A DNA stretch of 64,000 nucleotides, from the NCBI RefSeq assembly GCF_003111625.1, contig NZ_MZGS01000027.1:1-64000 (forward strand), in the 5' to 3' direction. Each line of letters starts with the position of its first letter. Position 1 is the first letter of the stretch. A program made the translations under genes and the position numbers. The stretch is from Methanobrevibacter thaueri. Lineage in GTDB: Archaea > Methanobacteriota > Methanobacteria > Methanobacteriales > Methanobacteriaceae. Positions 18,056 through 26,358 of this stretch are shown piece by piece. The notes under the pieces are model-generated. The model worked only from the letters and a program-made list of their open reading frames with translations, was not told where the DNA came from and ran no database searches.

Positions 18056-18973
18056 ATGATAGAATCTTATATACAATCTGGAAAACTTGCTTCTAAAATC
18101 CGTGGCGAAGCTTCTAAAATGATTAAAGACGGAACTTTAGTCATTGACTTGGTCGAATATGTGGAAAGTGAAATCCTAAAAGCTGGTGCGGAGATTGCTT
18201 TTCCATGTAACGTATCATTAAACGAAGTGGCCGCACATTATACCTCCCCTGCAGGCGATGAAACAGTTATTCATGCCGGAGACATGGTGAAACTAGACTT
18301 GGGTGCTATGATTGATGGCTATATAGCCGATACTGCAGTTACAGTAATTGCCGATGGGGACATGAGTGAAAACTATACCCAGGATGAGATAAACCTGCAT
18401 GAGGAGATTGTTGAGGCATCCGCCGCAGGCCTTGAAGCCGCCATCGCAACCGCCAGGGCAGGAGTGGAAGTCTCAAAGATAGGCGCTGCAGTCCATGAGG
18501 CAATATCAGAATATCACTTAAATCCTATTTTCAACTTGACCGGACACAGTCTGGAGCAAAATAACCTGCATGCAGGTATTTCAATCCCTAACTATGACAA
18601 TCATGACGGATTTATACTGGATGAGGGTCAGGCCATCGCAATAGAGCCTTTCGCAACCAATGGTGAGGGAATTGTAAATGACGCTCCAGGACATTACATC
18701 TACTCATATATGGCAAACAAGCCATTTAGAATGAAGACAACCCAAAGGGTGTTGAAATACATACAGCACAACCATGCATATGTTCCGTTTTCAGGCAGAT
18801 GGATAACCAGTGAATTCGGTGAAAGGAAAGGAAACATTGCGCTTAAGCAATTGGCAGATGCAATGGCGATCTATCCATATGCTCCATTGAGAGAGAAAAA
18901 GGATTGCTTTGTAAGCCAGAAGGAACATACAGTCATCGTGGAAAAAGAGGGCTGTACAGTTACAACCATTTAA
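18056..18973 (+). CDS. map: methionine aminopeptidase, type II
   Basis: 305 residues, the usual archaeal type II length. It removes the initiator Met in the cytosol. The five metal ligands of the M24 pita-bread fold are visible: Asp in MVKLDLGAMIDGY, Asp in IADTAVTV, His in NLTGHSLEQ, Glu in AIAIEPFATNGEG and Glu in SQKEHTVIVEKEG. The long insert between the last His and Glu (KYIQHNHAYVPFSGRW) is the type II hallmark. It is divergent from the coiled-coil pair and followed by a hairpin shared with the convergent surface-protein gene. Confidence 0.95.
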   Translation: MIESYIQSGKLASKIRGEASKMIKDGTLVIDLVEYVESEILKAGAEIAFPCNVSLNEVAAHYTSPAGDETVIHAGDMVKLDLGAMIDGYIADTAVTVIADGDMSENYTQDEINLHEEIVEASAAGLEAAIATARAGVEVSKIGAAVHEAISEYHLNPIFNLTGHSLEQNNLHAGISIPNYDNHDGFILDEGQAIAIEPFATNGEGIVNDAPGHYIYSYMANKPFRMKTTQRVLKYIQHNHAYVPFSGRWITSEFGERKGNIALKQLADAMAIYPYAPLREKKDCFVSQKEHTVIVEKEGCTVTTI

Positions 18974-18974
18974 A

Positions 18975-19009
18975 ATTTAAAAAAAATGAAGAGAGTTTTT
19001 CTCTTCATT
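18975..19009 (-). terminator. hairpin plus T-tract terminator
   Basis: Minus strand: AATGAAGAG-aaaaact-CTCTTCATT followed by TTTTTTTAAATTTT, starting right at the stop codon of the surface protein at 19008. On the plus strand the hairpin follows the map stop codon but lacks a T tail. Confidence 0.6.
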
Positions 19010-20009
19010 ATGCATAATATTTGGCATATGTGGCGCTTATTTTGCATTTCTTGTATGAAACTACAACCTTATAGGATCCCACCTTTTTAGGTGTCTTGAG
19101 TTTGAAGGTTGCAATTCCTTTCTTGTTTGTTTTTGCCTTATATGTTTTTTTGTTGAATTTGACTTTGATTTTTTTGTTTTTCTTGTTTTTACCTAAGAAT
19201 TTGACCTTGAACTTGATTTTTGGTTTAACTACCTTGTTTTTAAAAGTTGTTAACTGTTTTAAAACCGGCTTGACCAAAACGGTGTTCAGAACTGCATAAT
19301 CCTTATATGAAGCGCCTATTTGATAATATCCTGGTTTGGCGGTTATTTTGAATTTGGCATAACCGTTCTTGTCAGTGCTTCTTGTGTATTTCTTGTTTTC
19401 AAGGTAGAATGTTACCTTTTGGCCCGCACCTACAGGCTTCCCGTCATCGCCATATACTCGTACGCTGTAAGTGTTTCCGCCGTCATAATACATCTTAAGA
19501 TTTTTATTTCCGCTCAGAACATTGAAAACCTTGATGTTGTCATAGTTAACGCAAAGCGGATCGAGGGATATTGCAGCAATCTTGTGGTCCCCATTCTTGA
19601 TTGCAATAGTCAGCAATGCAACGCCGTTGGCGTCGGTTTTTGCGGAATAGTCATCCTTATCATCCACTTCAAAATAGACTTCCTGATTTGCTAGGGGATT
19701 TCCATCGGCATCATAAAAGGTTGCCTGATACTGAATTCCGCCATTATAACGTTTTGTCACCTTGCCCATCTTAATAGTTTGAGGAGGCTCATTGGTTTCG
19801 ACTTCCAGAATCTCTGATGATTGGCTATCTGAACTGCCCAATGCCTCATCAGTTCCATCTGATGAAAGGACTTCCTCATCGACGCTTATATCATCGGCAT
19901 TGTCCTCGACGAATAAGTCATCGTTTGAATCGTCGATTGCAGAAACGGAAGTGATTGATAAGATAACTGAAATTATTACAATAAAAAGAAATATTTTACT
20001 TAACTTCAT
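19008..20009 (-). CDS. secreted Ig-like surface protein
   Basis: 333 residues from the ATG at 20009, which follows GGATGTGA; the longer frame starts with TTG at 20024 inside that site. Signal peptide KLSKIFLFIVIISVILSI, cleavage near VSA-ID, then an acidic Ser/Asp/Glu stretch and three Ig-like beta modules with the recurrent Y-x-V-x-V/DGKPV/N-GYAKFKI pattern. The last is very Lys-rich (KIKVKFNKKTYKAKTNKKGI). It lacks the beta-helix of the giant adhesins and any membrane anchor, but shares their terminal module. Probably wall-associated; exact role unknown. Confidence 0.8.
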   Translation of the reverse strand: MKLSKIFLFIVIISVILSITSVSAIDDSNDDLFVEDNADDISVDEEVLSSDGTDEALGSSDSQSSEILEVETNEPPQTIKMGKVTKRYNGGIQYQATFYDADGNPLANQEVYFEVDDKDDYSAKTDANGVALLTIAIKNGDHKIAAISLDPLCVNYDNIKVFNVLSGNKNLKMYYDGGNTYSVRVYGDDGKPVGAGQKVTFYLENKKYTRSTDKNGYAKFKITAKPGYYQIGASYKDYAVLNTVLVKPVLKQLTTFKNKVVKPKIKFKVKFLGKNKKNKKIKVKFNKKTYKAKTNKKGIATFKLKTPKKVGSYKVVVSYKKCKISATYAKYYA

Positions 20010-20056
20010 TATTTTCACATCCAATATGTATTATATATTGGACTTGAGAATATATA

Positions 20057-20105
20057 AGTTTAATTTAAAAAAAATAGAAAAAAAGAAAAAAAGAAAAAAG
20101 AGTAA
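20057..20105 (-). terminator. T-rich terminator of the frh operon
   Basis: Behind the frhB stop the minus strand reads CTTTTTTCTTTTTTTCTTTT with further T runs, and no hairpin. This is a typical archaeal oligo-T terminator at the end of a highly expressed operon. Confidence 0.5.
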
Positions 20106-20957
20106 TTAGTATTCCACAGGAAGTGGTAATCCTAATTTAGCTCTGTTTTCACGTTCTTTACCGTTTTTGTCTTTCTTACCTTTAGCTAATTTTTCAAGTA
20201 AAGGAAGACCAGGTTTGACTTCGTCCATTGGTTTTGTTTCAATTAAACCAGCGTCAACAGCAGCTTTAAAGATGCTTTCACCGTCGTCAGTTCTGGTTAA
20301 AACAGTGGACCATCCGTCAGGAGAACCAACTGAACCGGTTGATACGTCAGCCCATTCAGCAACATAGTCCATACAGATGTTACATCCAGCTTGTTCGTAT
20401 CCGTGGGTTTCTTTGATAGCTAAACCAGAGTCTTCACCATCTTTGGTTAACCAGAATTTACCTTTACCAATGTCCATTTTGGTTGCGTCTTGTAAGCTGT
20501 CAAATCCTAATTTGGAAACAGCAAAGGTGTCAAGAGAAGCCATAGGGAAGTTTTCCATACAGTAGATACCGATGATTAATTTGATTTTATCGGTAATGAA
20601 TCTTGCTAATGGATAAGCTTGTGCTTTTCTTAAACCTTGTACTTGACATGGAGTTGCAACTACACCAACTTTTTCAAGTCCGTATTGACGGGTTGCTTCT
20701 TTTAAAGCAGATAAGGTTGGGGACATTGAGTATTTAGTACCTGCTGCTGCGATAACTTCATCAGATGAGGTTACAACAGTAGGGACAGGTCTCCAATCGT
20801 CATCAGGAGTTCCAGCAACAACTGCACCTTCGAGGATTCCTTCATCGAGTGCGTAACATAATAATGCTGAAACAATTCCTCCGTCTTGTGATACATCAGT
20901 AATTTTACTTTCAGTAGATCTTGCAGATAATGCTTCTTTATAAGTACCTAATGGCAT
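20106..20957 (-). CDS. frhB: coenzyme F420-reducing hydrogenase, beta subunit
   Basis: 283 residues. FrhB carries FAD and one 4Fe-4S cluster and passes electrons from the hydrogenase to coenzyme F420. The family signatures [24 protein letters not shown] and [20 protein letters not shown] are present; the conserved cysteines in these segments bind the cluster. AGGAGG lies 7 bases before ATG 20957; the longer frame begins with TTG 20963 and is unlikely. It is the last gene of frhADGB, about 11 bases after frhG. The reduced F420 made feeds methanogenesis from H2/CO2 or formate. Confidence 0.95.
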   Translation of the reverse strand: MPLGTYKEALSARSTESKITDVSQDGGIVSALLCYALDEGILEGAVVAGTPDDDWRPVPTVVTSSDEVIAAAGTKYSMSPTLSALKEATRQYGLEKVGVVATPCQVQGLRKAQAYPLARFITDKIKLIIGIYCMENFPMASLDTFAVSKLGFDSLQDATKMDIGKGKFWLTKDGEDSGLAIKETHGYEQAGCNICMDYVAEWADVSTGSVGSPDGWSTVLTRTDDGESIFKAAVDAGLIETKPMDEVKPGLPLLEKLAKGKKDKNGKERENRAKLGLPLPVEY

Positions 20958-20968
20958 GTTCAATCCTC

Positions 20969-21817
20969 CTATAATCCTGTTTCCTCTTTAATTCTTTTTA
21001 TAGGTAACCATGCTCTTGGACACATTGCATAACAAGTTCCACATTTAATACATCTGTCTCTATCACAGCTAGGTCTACCTTCGCTAAAGCCCATAGCTCT
21101 TGTAGGACAAGCTAGAGCACATGTTCCACATCCAGTACATAATCCATTACGGATTACATTAGTTAATACGTCACAGCCACATCCAGTGTTGCAAGCAGCT
21201 TTATCCATAGCTGGTTGTAAGTATTCTAAGTCTCCGTTGCATAAAGCTACAACTGCTTTAGCAATCATTTCAGGAGCTACAGGACAACCAGGAAGTGCTA
21301 AATCTACTTTTACTAAGGAACTAACAGGTACAAAGGATTCGTGTTTAGGTTGTGCTTGTTGACCTCCACGTGCGAAGGTGGTGAAACAACCGGTCATAGC
21401 ACAGGAACCGAATGCACAAATTAATCCGGATTTTTTCCTTGCTTCTTGGATTTCGTGTAAACTGTGTTCGTCTTGTAAACAAACAGATCCTTCAATTAAA
21501 CATAAGTCCATTTCTGGCATTTCTTCAGCGTAAGTACCGTGAATCCATTTATCAACTAAAGTTTGTCCGTAGACAATGTCAACCAAATCGGTTAAGACTG
21601 TAGATAAAATGTCGTAATTTTCAGTTAAGGACATTGCATCACCAGTACAACCACTTAAGTGTATGTAACCGATACGTGGTTTTGCAGGAGCTGCTTCAGG
21701 AGCTGCTTCAGGTGCAGCTTCAACTGGTGCTTCAGCAGCAGCTTCAACTTTTTCTTCTACTTTTGGTGCGACTTCTTCTTTAGAACCGCCAAAAGCTCTT
21801 TTTAATTTATCAAACAT
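20969..21817 (-). CDS. frhG: coenzyme F420-reducing hydrogenase, gamma subunit
   Basis: 282 residues. Small-subunit-like part of the NiFe hydrogenase with the proximal cluster ([32 protein letters not shown]), then two ferredoxin-type 4Fe-4S motifs ([12 protein letters not shown] and [12 protein letters not shown]) that wire electrons to FrhB. Residues about 14-48 form an Ala/Glu/Pro-rich linker after a short basic helix. The start at 21817 overlaps the last base of the maturation protease gene, which suggests translational coupling. Confidence 0.95.
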   Translation of the reverse strand: MFDKLKRAFGGSKEEVAPKVEEKVEAAAEAPVEAAPEAAPEAAPAKPRIGYIHLSGCTGDAMSLTENYDILSTVLTDLVDIVYGQTLVDKWIHGTYAEEMPEMDLCLIEGSVCLQDEHSLHEIQEARKKSGLICAFGSCAMTGCFTTFARGGQQAQPKHESFVPVSSLVKVDLALPGCPVAPEMIAKAVVALCNGDLEYLQPAMDKAACNTGCGCDVLTNVIRNGLCTGCGTCALACPTRAMGFSEGRPSCDRDRCIKCGTCYAMCPRAWLPIKRIKEETGL

Positions 21818-22386
21818 TATTTTACCCCGATTTCATTTAAAATAAGATCAATAGTTTTAGGAATTGCCTTTACAACAGGTTCTGTTAAACCCAAATCAAC
21901 ATCCGGAGTTGGAATTTCAGCCGGTTTACAGCCAACCACAACAACCTCACATTTTTCGGCAATTTTTTGAAGTGGTTCCTCCACTGTCATTCCATGAGGG
22001 TTGTCGTATTTTCCTATTTTCATTATAGTAGGATCAAATGTCTCTACGGTTCCAGGCTCTGCATCGAATTCCACTACATCAATAACAATTAACTTTTTCC
22101 AGTCATAGTCTTCGTAAAGTGGGAAGAAGTTAACTGGAGCTGCGGTTCCACCGTCAATGAATTGAACACCTTCAGGCAATTGTATGCCTTCAAATTTTCC
22201 TTGAATATCGGCTAGAACCTCTTTATCGAATTCGTCCTCAACATATGCAGTAACTGCCGGATCGTAATAGTCGTTTTCATCCTTTGCGTATTTTTGTAGA
22301 ATATTAATTACGACTGGACCGAATCCATCGTCTTTGAATAGTACATTTCCACAGCCTATAACAATTATCTCCGAATCATAAGGCAT
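21817..22386 (-). CDS. frhD: F420-hydrogenase maturation endopeptidase
   Basis: 189 residues. It belongs to the HycI/HoxM protease family, which clips the C-terminal peptide of the NiFe large subunit after nickel insertion. The family start [18 protein letters not shown] contains the nickel-sensing Asp/Glu region, and the later [11 protein letters not shown] with the preceding NPHGMT give the second conserved block. It lies between frhA and frhG in the standard frhADGB order and its obvious substrate is the FrhA tail. Confidence 0.93.
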   Translation of the reverse strand: MPYDSEIIVIGCGNVLFKDDGFGPVVINILQKYAKDENDYYDPAVTAYVEDEFDKEVLADIQGKFEGIQLPEGVQFIDGGTAAPVNFFPLYEDYDWKKLIVIDVVEFDAEPGTVETFDPTIMKIGKYDNPHGMTVEEPLQKIAEKCEVVVVGCKPAEIPTPDVDLGLTEPVVKAIPKTIDLILNEIGVK

Positions 22387-22402
22387 TTATTAATCCTCCA
22401 AC

Positions 22403-23617
22403 TTAGATTCTCACCATTTCATTTTTGAGAATGGATTTATCTTCGTCGTCAACTACCATTACGTGAGTAGCACATGATAAACATGGGTCGTAAGCTCTGA
22501 TTACATGTGGACCAAACTCATGAGAGAATCCTTCTGTAGCAGGACCCATTGTTGGAATGTTCCAAGTAGTTGGTACAATTGCAGAGTAGAATTGGGTTTT
22601 ACCTTCTTTGACTTGTGCCATGTGTACGTCAGTTCCTCTAGGACCTTCGATGACACCAAATCCAAGTTCACCAGTTCCTCTTTTATCGTAAGATACATTT
22701 GCAGGTGCTGCAGGATCAATTGCATCTAATGCTTCTAAACAAGCATTGTAGTTTTTAATCATTTCATCTGCACGTGCAACGTGTTGTGCGATTACACCTT
22801 TGTCTTTGAAACCTGCGAATTTTTCCATTCTTGCTCTTGGACCGGTTTCAACGTTTTGACCTTCCCATAAAGGAATTACAGAACAACCTCTTTTACCGAT
22901 TTCAGGGTCATCATACCAAGCTTCAGGTAAAACTTCAGAGAATTTGTCCATGTCAAATTCGTTGGTACCGTAAGTTGCATCGGTTGCCATTAATGGTTGG
23001 TTAACTACACCTAAATCTTTAGGTAAACCAGCTTCAAGTACACAGTTTTTAATGAATTCAACGTGTTCTTCAAGTTTTGGTTTTAATGCAGTCATTCTTT
23101 CGATTAATCTTTCTTTGGTGAATGGAGTAATGTTTCTTGCCATACCACCAACTCTGATATCAGATGGGTGAATACCTTCACCAGCAATCATGTCAACAAC
23201 ATATTGTACGGTTTTTCTGACTTCACTTACACTGTCTACTGCTGCTACGAATTTGTCTTCAGGGACAACATCCGGTGCAACTAAGAAGTGGTGAATTGCT
23301 GCACTGTTAATACCGTGTGCTGCTGCGACAGCTTTTCTTAACAATTTACCAGCTTTAGGAATTTCGATTCCTAATGCCATGTCCATAGCTTCTGCGGATG
23401 CTAAAGTGTGTGGAATTGGACAAACTCCACAGATCCTTTGACATAAAACAGGAGCGGTTTCAGGTGCTTTGTTAAGAACCATCTTTTCTAAACCCCTTAC
23501 AGGAGTTATACTAAAATACATACCTTTTGTAACTATCCCTTCATCATCAACTTCCATGACGAGTTCGGCATGGCCTTCTTGACGAGTTGTAGGAGATATA
23601 ACTACTCTATCTTTCAA
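22403..23617 (-). CDS. frhA: coenzyme F420-reducing hydrogenase, alpha subunit
   Basis: 404 residues from TTG 23617. Large subunit holding the NiFe site: nickel ligands in [10 protein letters not shown] (Cys63, Cys66) and DPCLSCATH (Cys379, Cys382). The last 19 residues after His385 are the peptide expected to be removed by FrhD. No selenocysteine codon is present at the Cys sites. Start choice: GAGGTGA is followed by CATAT-TTG-AAA, so the protein begins [15 protein letters not shown] as in related FrhA sequences; the longer frame from GTG 23626 lies inside the ribosome-binding site. First gene of the operon. Confidence 0.95.
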   Translation of the reverse strand: MKDRVVISPTTRQEGHAELVMEVDDEGIVTKGMYFSITPVRGLEKMVLNKAPETAPVLCQRICGVCPIPHTLASAEAMDMALGIEIPKAGKLLRKAVAAAHGINSAAIHHFLVAPDVVPEDKFVAAVDSVSEVRKTVQYVVDMIAGEGIHPSDIRVGGMARNITPFTKERLIERMTALKPKLEEHVEFIKNCVLEAGLPKDLGVVNQPLMATDATYGTNEFDMDKFSEVLPEAWYDDPEIGKRGCSVIPLWEGQNVETGPRARMEKFAGFKDKGVIAQHVARADEMIKNYNACLEALDAIDPAAPANVSYDKRGTGELGFGVIEGPRGTDVHMAQVKEGKTQFYSAIVPTTWNIPTMGPATEGFSHEFGPHVIRAYDPCLSCATHVMVVDDEDKSILKNEMVRI

Positions 23618-23654
23618 ATATGTCACCTCAATTTAAATTAGAAACTAACGTTAA

Positions 23655-23672
23655 GTATATATATTTTTTATT
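23655..23672 (-). promoter_or_regulatory. TATA-type promoter of the frh operon
   Basis: Minus strand AAAAAATATATATACTTA lies about 40 bases before the TTG start of frhA. A second TATA-like element on the plus strand serves the divergent gene at 23764. Confidence 0.45.
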
Positions 23673-23701
23673 ATTAATAAGTGATTGTGAAAAAAACAAA
23701 T

Positions 23702-23718
23702 CGAAATATATATAAATC
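23702..23718 (+). promoter_or_regulatory. TATA-type promoter of Ser/Gly-rich secreted protein gene
   Basis: Plus strand CGAAATATATATAAATC lies about 50 bases before the TTG start at 23764. Confidence 0.4.
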
Positions 23719-23763
23719 ATTAAAAACTTATTTATATTATTATAATTAATAGGAGGCAAAAAA

Positions 23764-24285
23764 TTGGATAAAGCAAATATCATTATTTCAATCATTATTG
23801 TATTATGTATTGCTGCTGCCGTCGCCGCATACGGTTTGACCAATACCAACAACCCAATATTCTCCGACTTATCCAGTATGGGTGCAAATAACCCTTCTGA
23901 TAATGGACTTGGAAATAATACTGCTGTAACCAACGGATCCAACACTCCTGCAACAACTACCAGTTCAGGAGGTAGCGCAGGTTCCGGATCAGGCAGTTCA
24001 GGATCCAGTTCAAGTGGAAGCTCAAGTGGAACCTCAAGTTCTAGTGGAAGCTCAAGCTCAGGATCCAGTTCAAGCGGAAGCGGAAGCTCAAGTTCAGGTT
24101 CAACCCAATTATCCTACTCCACTGCAAAAGCTATCGCAAGTGACGCAATAGCAGAAGAAGGTTGCTATGCCGGTAGTGGATATTACTCAAATGGATACTG
24201 GATATTCACAATCTATGATGCTAACGGTAATGCAGTTGACAGTATCGGAGTAAATGATGCAACCGGTATGACAGAAAGAGTTTGA
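23764..24285 (+). CDS. membrane-anchored or secreted Ser/Gly-rich protein
   Basis: 173 residues starting at TTG 23764, which AGGAGG precedes by 7 bases. One N-terminal hydrophobic helix (NIIISIIIVLCIAAAVAAYGL), a Thr/Asn-rich stretch, about 50 residues of almost pure Ser/Gly and a C-terminal module of about 55 residues (STAKAIASDAIAEEG, GYWIFTIYDANGNAVDSIGV). That end resembles PepSY-type small beta-alpha domains. The Ser/Gly run is a flexible spacer holding the module away from the membrane. It is divergent from frhA. Function unknown. Confidence 0.65.
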   Translation: MDKANIIISIIIVLCIAAAVAAYGLTNTNNPIFSDLSSMGANNPSDNGLGNNTAVTNGSNTPATTTSSGGSAGSGSGSSGSSSSGSSSGTSSSSGSSSSGSSSSGSGSSSSGSTQLSYSTAKAIASDAIAEEGCYAGSGYYSNGYWIFTIYDANGNAVDSIGVNDATGMTERV

Positions 24286-24318
24286 GGATTAATTTAATCC
24301 TTTCTTTTATTTTTTTAA
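24286..24318 (+). terminator. hairpin plus T-tract terminator
   Basis: GGATTAATTTAATCC followed by TTTCTTTTATTTTTTT directly after the stop codon of the Ser/Gly-rich protein gene. Confidence 0.5.
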
Positions 24319-24372
24319 AAAATAGATAAATATATATAATACAAAAAATAAAATTATTATTGTTGTATGTGA

Positions 24373-24446
24373 GGGCCCGTAGCCTAGCTGGATAGGGCGT
24401 CGGACTTCTAATCCGAAGACCCCGGGTTCAAATCCCGGCGGGTCCG
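24373..24446 (+). tRNA. tRNA-Arg (UCU)
   Basis: Full cloverleaf: acceptor GGGCCCG/CGGGTCC with one G-T pair, D stem GCCT/GGGC, anticodon stem TCGGA/TCCGA with loop CTTCTAA (anticodon UCU), T stem CCGGG/CCCGG with loop TTCAAAT, discriminator G. CCA is not encoded. It reads AGA codons. Confidence 0.93.
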
Positions 24447-24501
24447 TTCTCACAAATCCTTTTTTTAGAATATTTTCATACAATATGATTATATTATATT
24501 C

Positions 24502-24575
24502 GGGCTTGTAGCCTAGTCTGGAAGGGCGTAAGACTCCTAATCTTAAGATCGAGGGTTCAAATCCCTCCAAGTCCG
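24502..24575 (+). tRNA. tRNA-Arg (CCU)
   Basis: Full cloverleaf: acceptor GGGCTTG/CAAGTCC, anticodon stem TAAGA/TCTTA with loop CTCCTAA (anticodon CCU), T stem GAGGG/CCCTC with loop TTCAAAT, discriminator G. It reads AGG codons. It is very similar to the tRNA-Arg (UCU) 55 bases upstream, which suggests duplication. It ends 6 bases from the convergent endonuclease Q gene. Confidence 0.92.
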
Positions 24576-24580
24576 CTTTT

Positions 24581-25759
24581 TTAAAAATTGTCTAAAGTAA
24601 CCAATTTAGGCTTTTTCACTTCTTTTTTGAACAGTATCTTGCCATACTGGCCACCGCCACCAGGTACGATTTCAAGGGTGTTGTTCCTAAACGATTCGAT
24701 TGCTGAAGCAATCTCCGAATCAACATGGCCAATGTCCTTCAAGTCAACATTTATCAAAACGTCTATTTCAGTTTTGAAACTGTCAATCAATTTCTGCCAT
24801 AGCCCCTGAACGGTCTTTGTTGTGACCCCCTTATCATAAACCGAAGCGATTATCTCGGCCAACGGCATCAGATGGACATATTTCGGTCTGAAACTTGGAT
24901 GTTTTGGTTCATCATAGTCAGCAATCTCGGAAATTCTGAAGTCCACACCCTTCTTAATCCTTCCGCCGCAGTCGCATTTCATTTTCATATCCTTTGCAAC
25001 CAACGGATCTATCAGTTTGTAACATTTGGTGCATGCGGTCATGTGGTACTTTCCAAGGTTCGGCACCATGCCGTAATTTGCCTTGATATCCCTGTGTTTT
25101 ATTGCCTTTTTTATTGATGAGTATGAAATATCTTCAAGCTCCATTTGATTAAACTCACGTCCAAGCCTATGTGGCCATGGGGAGTGTGCGTCTGAATTTG
25201 TGAGAAAGGGAAAGTCCTTGAGTTCACTGACCGTGTCTGCCATATCGGTATCTGCAGACAACCCCAGCTCAACGAAATCCGGTTTCTTGCCATAGCAATC
25301 GTAAATGCTGTCGAATGACTTGTACATTCCGGTCCATGGGGTGAATGCATGTGCGGGACCTATCAGGCAATCATGGTCATGGGCCAATTCAAGAAGCTCA
25401 ACACCTCCATAATTGGTTTTTGGCCTGCCGTCGACGCCTTTGTTGTTTGAAGGCAACTTGTCTGACAGCTCACGTGCGATATCCATATCGGGAATGATGA
25501 TTACGTGGTGAATCCTGTTTTTTCCCTCAACTTCCGTTGTCAAAATGAAATCCATGTCATCGAAGGTGTAGATTCCATCGCCTGAATAGCTTGTGGTCTC
25601 CTCGATGATGTCCAGCCATCCAGGATGGAGTGCATCGCCTGTTCCTAAAAGTCCGAGCCCCTTCAGTTTGGCCTTAGGAGCCATGTTCCTAATCACCATG
25701 TCCTTTGATGAGGCCGCCGAAAAGCAACTGTGAAGATGAAAGTCCGCATTCACTAACAT
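24581..25759 (-). CDS. endQ: endonuclease Q (PHP-domain DNA repair nuclease)
   Basis: 392 residues. Archaeal EndoQ nicks DNA 5' of deaminated bases (uracil, hypoxanthine, xanthine) and abasic sites. The N-terminal PHP metal site is clear: ADFHLHSCFSAA (His8, His10), DALHPGWL, TTEVEG, HHVIIIPD, GPAHAFTPW and LTNSDAHSPWPHRLG. A zinc finger (TACTKCYKL and KCDCGG) and the C-terminal GGGGQYG segment complete the family architecture. It was formerly annotated as the TIGR00375 family. It converges on the tRNA-Arg pair. Cytosolic. Confidence 0.88.
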   Translation of the reverse strand: MLVNADFHLHSCFSAASSKDMVIRNMAPKAKLKGLGLLGTGDALHPGWLDIIEETTSYSGDGIYTFDDMDFILTTEVEGKNRIHHVIIIPDMDIARELSDKLPSNNKGVDGRPKTNYGGVELLELAHDHDCLIGPAHAFTPWTGMYKSFDSIYDCYGKKPDFVELGLSADTDMADTVSELKDFPFLTNSDAHSPWPHRLGREFNQMELEDISYSSIKKAIKHRDIKANYGMVPNLGKYHMTACTKCYKLIDPLVAKDMKMKCDCGGRIKKGVDFRISEIADYDEPKHPSFRPKYVHLMPLAEIIASVYDKGVTTKTVQGLWQKLIDSFKTEIDVLINVDLKDIGHVDSEIASAIESFRNNTLEIVPGGGGQYGKILFKKEVKKPKLVTLDNF

Positions 25760-25780
25760 GATTAACTGTTAGTGTTGGGA

Positions 25781-26329
25781 TTATATTAAATTATCCAATA
25801 TTTTCTTAACGTCAGATGCAGGATGCCTGTCCCTTTTAGGAGTCAAATCCACATTCAAGTCATCATCATTGCTTGATTCAAGGTGCCTTAGAAAATGCTT
25901 TGTCCGCCCTATAAGATTGATCAGCTCTTCCTGAGTTGTCGGATATGCCAACTTCAAGGTTGGGATATTCAGGTCATCAACAATCTTCACCATCAGGCTG
26001 CGGGCATTGTTGCATGCATTGCTCCCGAATAGAATCAAGTCGTTTAGGGAATCGTACATCCTCTCGTACTCCCGTGGACGCTTGCCAATTATGATTGCGG
26101 CATCTGCCCTGTCAATGACATTGGAAAATAAGTATAGCCTTGACTTGACACCTGAAGGCAATTCACTGGATGAGTATTTTGTAATTAAGTTATCAAAAGT
26201 CAGATTTCCCTCACAGATATCCATATTGTCATATCTGGAAAAATTCGAAGGGGATAAATAAGTGTGTCCATTCCTTTCAATCAACGGAATGACAATCATC
26301 GAGGCGTCGGGAATGACTATTATGTTCAT
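25781..26329 (-). CDS. probable methanogenesis marker protein 5 family (DUF2112)
   Basis: 182 residues. The pattern MIVIPLIERNGH, SSELPSGVKSR, ADAAIIIG, LFGSNACNNAR, IPTLKLAYPTTQEELINL and FLRHL follows, as I remember it, the layout of methanogenesis marker protein 5, found only in methanogens and of unknown function. The usual cysteine after the FG motif is partly altered (SNACNNAR). It is the last gene of the row that starts with rpl44e, 29 bases after the PAC2 gene. It could be a diverged paralogue; the name rests on motif memory only. Confidence 0.5.
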   Translation of the reverse strand: MNIIVIPDASMIVIPLIERNGHTYLSPSNFSRYDNMDICEGNLTFDNLITKYSSSELPSGVKSRLYLFSNVIDRADAAIIIGKRPREYERMYDSLNDLILFGSNACNNARSLMVKIVDDLNIPTLKLAYPTTQEELINLIGRTKHFLRHLESSNDDDLNVDLTPKRDRHPASDVKKILDNLI

Positions 26330-26358
26330 AAAAAAAAGTAAAAAATAATATATTGGAT

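Noticed and set aside
22403-23617. Possible selenocysteine in FrhA
   Set aside because: The nickel-binding positions are ordinary Cys codons and the frame has no internal TGA.
23628-23945. Minus-strand open frame of 105 codons upstream of frhA
   Set aside because: It lies antisense to the Ser/Gly-rich secreted protein and runs through the frh promoter.
24307-24570. Minus-strand open frame of 87 codons over the two tRNA-Arg genes
   Set aside because: It is the antisense of two tRNAs (GFEPG-type repeats are the translated T arm), with no ribosome-binding site.
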